The notes under the pieces: model-generated
What the model was told of the DNA's origin: nothing
Seen by the model: only the letters and a program-made list of their open reading frames with translations
Databases searched by the model: none
Shown here: positions 58,864 to 64,000 of the stretch, in pieces
Layout of the letters: every line of letters begins with the position of its first letter
How positions within the stretch are numbered: the first letter of the stretch is position 1
DNA from: UBA5336 sp038745855
Lineage (GTDB): Bacteria > Pseudomonadota > Alphaproteobacteria > Caulobacterales > Hyphomonadaceae
Length of the DNA: 64,000 bases
Reading direction: 5' to 3'
Assembly: GCA_038745855.1 (NCBI GenBank)
Contig: JBCDLC010000005.1
Span: 44,827 to 108,826 of the forward strand
Made by a program: the position numbers and the translations under genes

Positions 58864-60240
58864 ATGCGGATCATCATTTGCGGCGCAGGCCGGGTCGGCA
58901 AGGGCATTGCAGAACGGCTGGCGGCCGAAAACCACAACATCACGCTGGTCGATTCCGACGAGACACTGGTCGACCAGGTCTCGACTGATCTCGAAGTGCG
59001 CGGTGTGTGTGGCCACGCGCCTTATCCCGACGTGCTCAAGGCGGCTGGCGCCGAGGACTGCGAAATGATCATCGCGGTGACCCATGAGGACGAGATCAAC
59101 ATGGTGGTGTGCCAGGTTGCCCACTCTCTTTTCTCTGTCCCGCTCAAGATCGCCCGCATCCGGGCCAATGGCTATCTGGAAGGGCGTTGGAAGGATCTCT
59201 TCGCCCGCTCCGCGATCCCCATCGACATGACGATTTCGCCAGAGCGGGAAGTCGCCTCGGCAGTGATCCAGAGGCTCAAGACGCCCGGCGCCATCATGAG
59301 CGCCAGTTTCGGCAAGGGGCGCATCCAACTCCTCGCGATCGATATCGGCAAGGATAACCCGCTCATCGATGTGCCCGTCGACCAGGTCTCTGGCCTCTTT
59401 CCAGACCTCTCCGCACGGATCATCGGCATCGGCAAGAATGGCCGCATCAAGGCGCCGCGGTCGAACGACAAACTCAATTTGCACGACCGGGTCTATGTCG
59501 CCGTGCTCGACATCCATGCGTCGCGGCTGAACGCCATCTTCAACCGCGAGGAACGCAAGGTGAGCCATGTGACGATTGTCGGCGCTGGCCGGGTCGGATT
59601 GCACGTGGCCGAGCGCCTTCTGTCGGAGAAACAGTACCGCGTCCGGCTGATCGAGCAGGATGCCGAACAGGCCGATTACGCGAGTGAGGCCCTGCGCAAT
59701 GCGATTGTCATTCATGGCGACGGTTTGAACCCCGAGATCATTGAGGAAGCCCGCTCCGGCAAAGGCGATTTCCTTATTTCCATCACCGATGATGACCGAA
59801 CCAATCTCCTGGTCTGCAACCTTGCCAAGCGCGTCGGCGTTGAGCGCACCCTGGCGCTGGTGAATGAGCCGCGCCTTGCCCAGTTGCAGGACGACATGAA
59901 GATCGATGCGGTCATCGACCCGCGTGCACTCACCGTGTCCCAAGTGCTTTTGAAGCTGCGCCGCGGGAGGATCGTTGCCCTTCGCACGCTGGGTGATGGC
60001 GAAGCGGAGGTGGTTGAGGGCATTACCCAGGAAACCTCGCCCTTGATCGGCCAGACCCTCGAATATGACGACTTGCCCGATGGAATCACAGCGGCGGCCG
60101 TTGTGCGCGGCGATGAGGTCATTTTCCCCGGTCCCGGCGTAACCGTCCGTTCGGACGACCGGCTGATCCTGCTGTTCGAGCGCAGCCAGGTCAAAAAGGT
60201 CGAACGATACTTCCGGGTCAGCCTCGAGTACTTCCAATAG
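58864..60240 (+). CDS. trkA: TrkA, NAD-binding regulator of potassium uptake
   Basis: A 458-residue cytosolic protein with two RCK-N/RCK-C pairs. The Rossmann starts are IICGAGRVGKGIAERLAAEN and VTIVGAGRVGLHVAERLLSE, with acidic residues (VDSDE) after the second strand for NAD. TrkA gates TrkH. trkH follows 41 bp downstream and completes the system. The 99-bp gap after ntrX has a TATATA that could be a -10 box, so trkA may have its own promoter. Confidence 0.96.
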   Translation: MRIIICGAGRVGKGIAERLAAENHNITLVDSDETLVDQVSTDLEVRGVCGHAPYPDVLKAAGAEDCEMIIAVTHEDEINMVVCQVAHSLFSVPLKIARIRANGYLEGRWKDLFARSAIPIDMTISPEREVASAVIQRLKTPGAIMSASFGKGRIQLLAIDIGKDNPLIDVPVDQVSGLFPDLSARIIGIGKNGRIKAPRSNDKLNLHDRVYVAVLDIHASRLNAIFNREERKVSHVTIVGAGRVGLHVAERLLSEKQYRVRLIEQDAEQADYASEALRNAIVIHGDGLNPEIIEEARSGKGDFLISITDDDRTNLLVCNLAKRVGVERTLALVNEPRLAQLQDDMKIDAVIDPRALTVSQVLLKLRRGRIVALRTLGDGEAEVVEGITQETSPLIGQTLEYDDLPDGITAAAVVRGDEVIFPGPGVTVRSDDRLILLFERSQVKKVERYFRVSLEYFQ

Positions 60241-60281
60241 GCCGGGCTCAGGCAAGCTGACCGGAGGGGAGGGGCACAAGC

Positions 60282-61685
60282 ATGCACTATGGCGTCATCG
60301 TCCGCATCCTTGCCTGGCTGGGCCTGACCCTCGTCGCAGGCTGCGGCGCTGGCGCCATTGTCGCGCTGATCGCGGGGGAAACCGCGCCCCTGGTGGCCTT
60401 CGCGACGACAGCTTTGGTTACCGCAGTCATGTGTTCCAGCGTATTGTTGCTGGCGCCCAATAACGATCGCGACGCCCGCCCTCGGGATGGGCTTGCGGCG
60501 TTGATTTTGTTCTGGCTCCTCATCCCGCCCTTCGCCGCGTTGGTGTTTCTCCTTTCGGTGCCAGGGGCCACCTTCCCGCTGGCCCTCGAAGAGGCAACGA
60601 GCTGCCTGACCACAACCGGACACACGGTTCTGCCGCTCGCCAGCGATCAATGGCCGATGTCTCTCGTGTTCTGGCGCGGGCTCCTCCATGTCTATGGCGC
60701 CTTGGTCTCCCTGACCGCCGTTGCCAGCATCTTTGCTGCGATCAATCTCGGCGGGCCGGGCATTCATCGGACGGTGCTTTTCACCATCCCTGACGGTAGC
60801 TTCTTCGGCGCCATGCCGCGCGTGATCCTCGCATCGGCAGCTGCCCTCGGCGCAACCATCGGGGTCCTGTCGCTCTCGCTCAGCGCTACCGGCATGCCGA
60901 TCAGTACGGCCATCTCCGACGCCGTCAGCGTTGCGACAACCGGTCTCGTCACACCGGGGCGGGCCGGCCTTGGCCCAACCAATGATGTTCACGGTGTCAT
61001 CCTTTTCCTGGGGCTCCTCTTTTCCACCATCGGGCTCGCTGTCGCCCTTGAAATCCGAGCTGGACGGTGGCGCTTTGCCGCCCGCGATCCGGAATTGGTG
61101 ACGCTCGCGATCCTGTTCATGGCGATCGTTGGTGTCACCGTTCTGTTGGGCGAGCGCGTGGTGGATGGTGCGGCGTGGGCCATCTCCGAACTCTCAACCT
61201 CCGGCATGCCCATCAATGCCTCGGGCACCCAGCTCCGCATGCCGCTGCCGGTTGCACTCTTGCCCGTCATCATCGGCGGTTCAGCCCTTTCGACGGCGGG
61301 CGGCATCAAGCTCGCCCGGATCTTCATCCTGAGTGCCCGGGCGCTACAGGAATTCCGAACCCTCGCATTCCGCAAGTCCGTTGGCGTTTTCACCTTCAGG
61401 GGCCGCGTACAGCCTGAGAAAGCCATCATTGCCGTCTGGGTGTACCTCGTCGCGTATACCATGGTCGCTGCACTCCTCCTGCTCCTCTTCTCCATGGCCG
61501 GACAGGGCTTTGAGGCTGCGGTCTCCAGCGCCATCGGCACGCTCTCCAATGCTGGCCACCTTGTCGTCACCGGTGCCGAACGGTCACCGGCCATCAGCAC
61601 GATTGCCGTATTCGCCATGATCCTGGGGCGGCTCGAAGTCCTCGCTGCCCTCCCTGCGCTATTCCCAGGCTTTTGGCGCAGTTGA
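60282..61685 (+). CDS. trkH: TrkH-type potassium transporter subunit
   Basis: A 467-residue inner-membrane protein. The four pore-loop repeats are visible as short Gly/Thr-rich stretches: EATSCLTTTGHTVLP, ISDAVSVATTGLVTP, AWAISELSTSGMPINA and AVSSAIGTLSNAGHL. These are loose versions of the selectivity filter. Two are changed relative to typical TrkH (the fourth lacks the usual T-G before the turn), though I cannot judge the effect. It pairs with TrkA just upstream. Confidence 0.93.
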   Translation: MHYGVIVRILAWLGLTLVAGCGAGAIVALIAGETAPLVAFATTALVTAVMCSSVLLLAPNNDRDARPRDGLAALILFWLLIPPFAALVFLLSVPGATFPLALEEATSCLTTTGHTVLPLASDQWPMSLVFWRGLLHVYGALVSLTAVASIFAAINLGGPGIHRTVLFTIPDGSFFGAMPRVILASAAALGATIGVLSLSLSATGMPISTAISDAVSVATTGLVTPGRAGLGPTNDVHGVILFLGLLFSTIGLAVALEIRAGRWRFAARDPELVTLAILFMAIVGVTVLLGERVVDGAAWAISELSTSGMPINASGTQLRMPLPVALLPVIIGGSALSTAGGIKLARIFILSARALQEFRTLAFRKSVGVFTFRGRVQPEKAIIAVWVYLVAYTMVAALLLLLFSMAGQGFEAAVSSAIGTLSNAGHLVVTGAERSPAISTIAVFAMILGRLEVLAALPALFPGFWRS

Positions 61686-61719
61686 CCGTTTGCCACGTTC
61701 ACCAGATGTTGCACTCGCA

Positions 61720-61736
61720 CGCTAATCGCATTAGCG
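61720..61736 (+). promoter_or_regulatory. Perfect inverted repeat upstream of hfq
   Basis: CGCTAAT (61720-61726) and ATTAGCG (61730-61736) are perfect arms around CGC, ending 27 bases before the hfq ATG. It may be a leader hairpin near the ribosome-binding site or an operator. Hfq represses its own mRNA in E. coli, but no shared site can be shown here. Confidence 0.4.
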
Positions 61737-61763
61737 GAGACAAGAGCAAAAATATGGACGACC

Positions 61764-62024
61764 ATGTCTTCTGAAAAAAAGCAAAATTTACAGGACACTT
61801 TTCTGAACGCGGTCCGCAAGAATCGCACCCATCTGACGGTGTTTCTCGTAAACGGTGTGAAGCTCCAGGGCGTTGTGACCTGGTTCGATAATTTCTGCGT
61901 CCTCCTCCGCGGCGATGGCCGTCCACCGCAACTTGTCTACAAGCACGCGATCTCGACCATTGCGCCCAACAGCCCGGTGCAGCTCTATGAAGGGGGCGAC
62001 GACCCAGAAGCGAACAGCGGTTGA
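61764..62024 (+). CDS. hfq: RNA chaperone Hfq
   Basis: An 86-residue Sm-like protein that pairs small RNAs with mRNAs as a hexameric ring. Sm1 reads LTVFLVNGVKLQGVVTWFDN and Sm2 YKHAISTI. The N-terminus (KQNLQDTFLNAVRKNRT) carries the proximal uridine-binding face residues. The C-tail is short, as in Alphaproteobacteria. ATG 61764 is chosen; ATG 61754 is out of frame. hflX starts inside its stop codon. Confidence 0.97.
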   Translation: MSSEKKQNLQDTFLNAVRKNRTHLTVFLVNGVKLQGVVTWFDNFCVLLRGDGRPPQLVYKHAISTIAPNSPVQLYEGGDDPEANSG

Positions 62025-63334
62025 GCGGGCAGGGCGCAGATACGTCCGATCCCGTAGAGCGTGCTGGCGTTCTGATCCCCTCAATCGGGACCAAGGTTAC
62101 CCCCGGTCTGGACAGGGAGGAGGAGACCGCAGGACTGGTCGAAGCGCTCGGGTGTGAGCTGGCCTTCCTGCAATCCCAGGTCATCCGAGACCCCAATGCC
62201 TCGACCCTGCTGTCTGGCGGTATTCTCACCCGGTTCGCCGAACACCTGGCAGACCTCGATTGCACCCTGGCGGTCATCGACGGTGCCCTGACGCCCCTGC
62301 AACAGCGCAATCTCGAGAACAGGCTCCAGGTCAAGGTCATCGACCGCACCGGCCTGATCCTCGAGATCTTCGGCCTCCGCGCGCGCACGAAGGAAGGCCA
62401 ACTCCAGGTGGAGCTTGCGCGCCTGTCGTACGAGCGCTCCCGGCTCGTGCGCACCTGGACCCACCTCGAGCGCCAACGGGGCGGCGGCGGCTTCCTTTCC
62501 GGCCCCGGCGAAACCCAACTGGAGGCCGACCGGCGGATGATCGACCGGGATCTCAAGCGTCTCAAGCGGGCACTCGAGGATGTCCGGCGAACCCGCGGGC
62601 TCCAGCGGGCGGGCCGCGCAAAGGCCGAGACCCCGGTGGTGGCCCTGGTCGGGTACACCAACGCGGGCAAATCAACCCTGTTCAATCGCCTGACCGGGGC
62701 AGATGTGCTGGCCAAGGACATGCCGTTTGCGACCCTCGATCCGACCATTCGGCAACTCGAGCTGCCGCGGCTCGGCACCGTCGCCCTTGTCGACACGGTG
62801 GGCTTCATCACCGATCTGCCGACCCACCTGATCGATGCGTTCCAGGCCACCTTGGAAGAGTCCATGGAGGCCGATCTCCTTATCCATGTGCGCGACCGCT
62901 CCAGCCCGGCCGACCAGGACCAATGCGCCGATGTCCTCTCTGTGCTCGATCGGTTGGCCCAGGAAACGGGGCTTCCCATCCCGCCCACCATCGAGGCGTG
63001 GAACAAGGCCGATCTCATGGACCCCGAACGGCGCAGCGCACTCGCCCGTGCGGCCGACGCGCAGACCGATCCCGACGCCATCGTGCTTTCGGCCCTGTCG
63101 GGCGAAGGCATCGATGCCCTTGTCGAGCGGGTGGAGGCGGGGTTTCTCGCCCATGCCCAGGTCCTCACCGTGTCGCTTCCAGCCGCCGAAGGTGCCGCCC
63201 GGGCCTGGCTCCACCAGAACGGCGATGTCCTGGAAGACGAGCCCACCGATGACGGCGACACCCACATGGTCGTCAGGCTCAAAGCCGCCGCCGTCGGCCA
63301 ATTCCGCACCCGCTGGAAGCATATTTTGGCCTGA
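62021..63334 (+). CDS. hflX: Ribosome-splitting GTPase HflX
   Basis: A 437-residue GTPase. The N-terminal HflX domain (LECELAFL-like start, RLSYERSRLVRTWTHLERQR, GGGGFLSGPGETQLEADRR) is followed by the G domain (GYTNAGKSTLFN, DTVGFITDLP, NKAD). It splits stalled ribosomes under stress. The start overlaps the hfq stop as TTGA, a rare TTG start without a good ribosome-binding site, which suggests coupling to hfq translation. The hfq-hflX order is conserved across proteobacteria. Confidence 0.95.
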   Translation: MSGQGADTSDPVERAGVLIPSIGTKVTPGLDREEETAGLVEALGCELAFLQSQVIRDPNASTLLSGGILTRFAEHLADLDCTLAVIDGALTPLQQRNLENRLQVKVIDRTGLILEIFGLRARTKEGQLQVELARLSYERSRLVRTWTHLERQRGGGGFLSGPGETQLEADRRMIDRDLKRLKRALEDVRRTRGLQRAGRAKAETPVVALVGYTNAGKSTLFNRLTGADVLAKDMPFATLDPTIRQLELPRLGTVALVDTVGFITDLPTHLIDAFQATLEESMEADLLIHVRDRSSPADQDQCADVLSVLDRLAQETGLPIPPTIEAWNKADLMDPERRSALARAADAQTDPDAIVLSALSGEGIDALVERVEAGFLAHAQVLTVSLPAAEGAARAWLHQNGDVLEDEPTDDGDTHMVVRLKAAAVGQFRTRWKHILA

Positions 63335-63337
63335 TGG

Positions 63338-63501
63338 TTTGATCGCCCGGTGAGCTTCGCGCTTTCGCGCTTCGCTACGCGATGGATCGCGTTCGGGACT
63401 GAGAGGCCTTCTCCTATTCTCGCGGCGGGCTTTATGCTTTGATCCCCCGCTGGGCTTCGGGCTTTCGCCCTTCGCTACGCGATGGATCGCGTTCAGGACT
63501 G
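63338..63501. repeat. Two 64-bp hairpin repeats at an exact 100-bp offset
   Basis: Units at 63338-63401 and 63438-63501 differ at six of 64 positions. Each contains a short stem (GCGC TTTC GCGC in unit 1, GGGC TTTC GCCC in unit 2) and the palindrome ACGCGAT GG ATCGCGT. Two of the six differences form a compensatory pair inside the short stem. It lies just past hflX. From 63502 to 63577 there is nothing else I recognise. Confidence 0.85.
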
Positions 63502-63577
63502 TGGGTTTGGCTCCGGTTTGTTGGGGGTTTCTGCTTTCCGCGTGTTTCGGGCAGCCGCTCGCGTTTCCGCGCGCGGG

Positions 63578-64000
63578 TTAGAGCTGGCGGATTCGGGGGC
63601 TGTTGTTGGGGGCTCGGCCCCGGGGTGGGGGTCGGGCTCGGCTTTGTTCGAGGATGGCGACGGCGAAACTATCATGAAGCGCGCCGGGCTCGGTGCCGAA
63701 TTGCTGGCCGCTGTGGGGGCCTCTGTAAGGGGGCGCGCGTAGGAGGCCGGGGCGGCGGCGGGCCAGGTGGTAGGCGAGCCTGCGCGCTCTGGCGGCGGGG
63801 TCGTCCATGAGGGCCTTGAGGGCCGCGAGACGACCCAAGAGGGGGGCGGCGTGTATGGGGCCGCTCGGCTGGGTGTGGCCGGGGTAGGATTGGGATTTTG
63901 CTTTTGCGGCGGCTTTGAGGGCTTCGATGCGGGTGCGGTCGAAGGGCTGGCCGTTGGGGAAGATACGGAGGGACTGCTTGGGTGGAGAGAGGGTGCGCTC
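63578..64000 (-). CDS. Partial hypothetical protein running off the right edge
   Basis: A minus-strand frame open from the window edge to a stop at 63578, about 140 visible residues. Ser/Pro/Thr-rich low-complexity sequence is followed by a helix-like core, RLAALKALMDDPAARARRLA then YHLARRRPG, typical of small alphaproteobacterial proteins of unknown function, and a basic tail. A second minus-strand frame, ending at 63672, is also open here, so the frame is a judgement. A TTG at 63838 is not needed as a start because the frame continues upstream. Confidence 0.5.
   Translation of the reverse strand, partial: ERTLSPPKQSLRIFPNGQPFDRTRIEALKAAAKAKSQSYPGHTQPSGPIHAAPLLGRLAALKALMDDPAARARRLAYHLARRRPGLLRAPPYRGPHSGQQFGTEPGALHDSFAVAILEQSRARPPPRGRAPNNSPRIRQL

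Noticed and set aside
58825..60279. A 484-codon minus-strand frame opposite trkA
   Set aside because: trkA has all family motifs; the antisense frame matches no known protein and is a codon-position shadow.
61699..63309. A 536-codon minus-strand frame opposite hfq and hflX
   Set aside because: Ser/Arg-rich shadow spanning two certain genes and their junction.
1..64000. CRISPR arrays, insertion sequences, rRNA operons or complete tRNAs
   Set aside because: No regular spacer-repeat pattern, transposase frame, rRNA sequence or full cloverleaf was seen in reading both strands.

Overview
The window reads as ordinary chromosome of a GC-rich, aerobic, heterotrophic alphaproteobacterium. The evidence is the dusB-ntrB-ntrC-ntrY-ntrX-trkA-trkH-hfq-hflX block, a fused ispDF, a ChvI-type regulator, a bacterial arginyl/leucyl-transferase (Bpt) and a circularly permuted two-piece tmRNA gene, an arrangement typical of Alphaproteobacteria. 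The genus cannot be fixed from the sequence. No prophage, insertion sequence, CRISPR array, rRNA or complete tRNA was seen.

Layout. 0-12 kb: a possible FtsK-like N-terminus at the edge, a DUF4105 protein, aspartate-semialdehyde dehydrogenase, a RarD-type transporter, a phosphatase, an SDR, then a nucleoside permease directly coupled to a TonB-dependent receptor, a GST, a luciferase-like monooxygenase and a secreted protein built from 23-residue repeats. 12-23 kb: TetR regulator, thioesterase, acyl-CoA dehydrogenase, serine hydrolase, DUF3253 and TfoX-like proteins, ChvI without a neighbouring ChvG, a TauD-like dioxygenase, an MFS transporter, 3-hydroxyisobutyryl-CoA hydrolase and an LdtR-like MarR regulator followed by two strong terminators. 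23.6-31 kb: a secreted protein, the tmRNA gene, then thyA, a VUT transporter, folA, a DUF1353 protein and trmFO. 31-41 kb: YqgE, peroxiredoxin, QmcA/NfeD, xseA divergent from purD, an ACT protein, an ACAD10-like phosphotransferase, an amidohydrolase and an OmpA lipoprotein. 41.9-48.8 kb, minus strand: TRAP transporter, Bpt, SLC13 permease and a lone MotB-like protein. 48.9-63.3 kb: hydroxyisobutyrate dehydrogenase, pncC, ispDF, then the ntr-trk-hfq-hflX block. 63.3-64 kb: a covarying hairpin repeat and a partial gene.

How genes connect. ThyA, FolA and TrmFO all handle methylene- or dihydrofolate and lie within 5 kb. HIBCH and the HIBADH-like dehydrogenase fit valine catabolism. The NupC/receptor pair looks like an outer-plus-inner membrane nucleoside uptake route. 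NtrBC/NtrYX control nitrogen or redox responses, with TrkAH for potassium and Hfq/HflX for RNA and ribosome control.

Most notable: (1) NtrC has lost the sigma-54 contact loop and NtrX has a Gln in place of the Walker B Glu, so neither looks like a conventional sigma-54 ATPase activator. (2) Two ~600-bp elements 17 kb apart share promoter region, start and membrane anchor of a small ORF and a downstream hairpin, at almost identical total length, but have unrelated middles. (3) The tmRNA has a non-standard T-loop. (4) A 64-bp hairpin repeat at an exact 100-bp offset carries a compensatory base-pair change.
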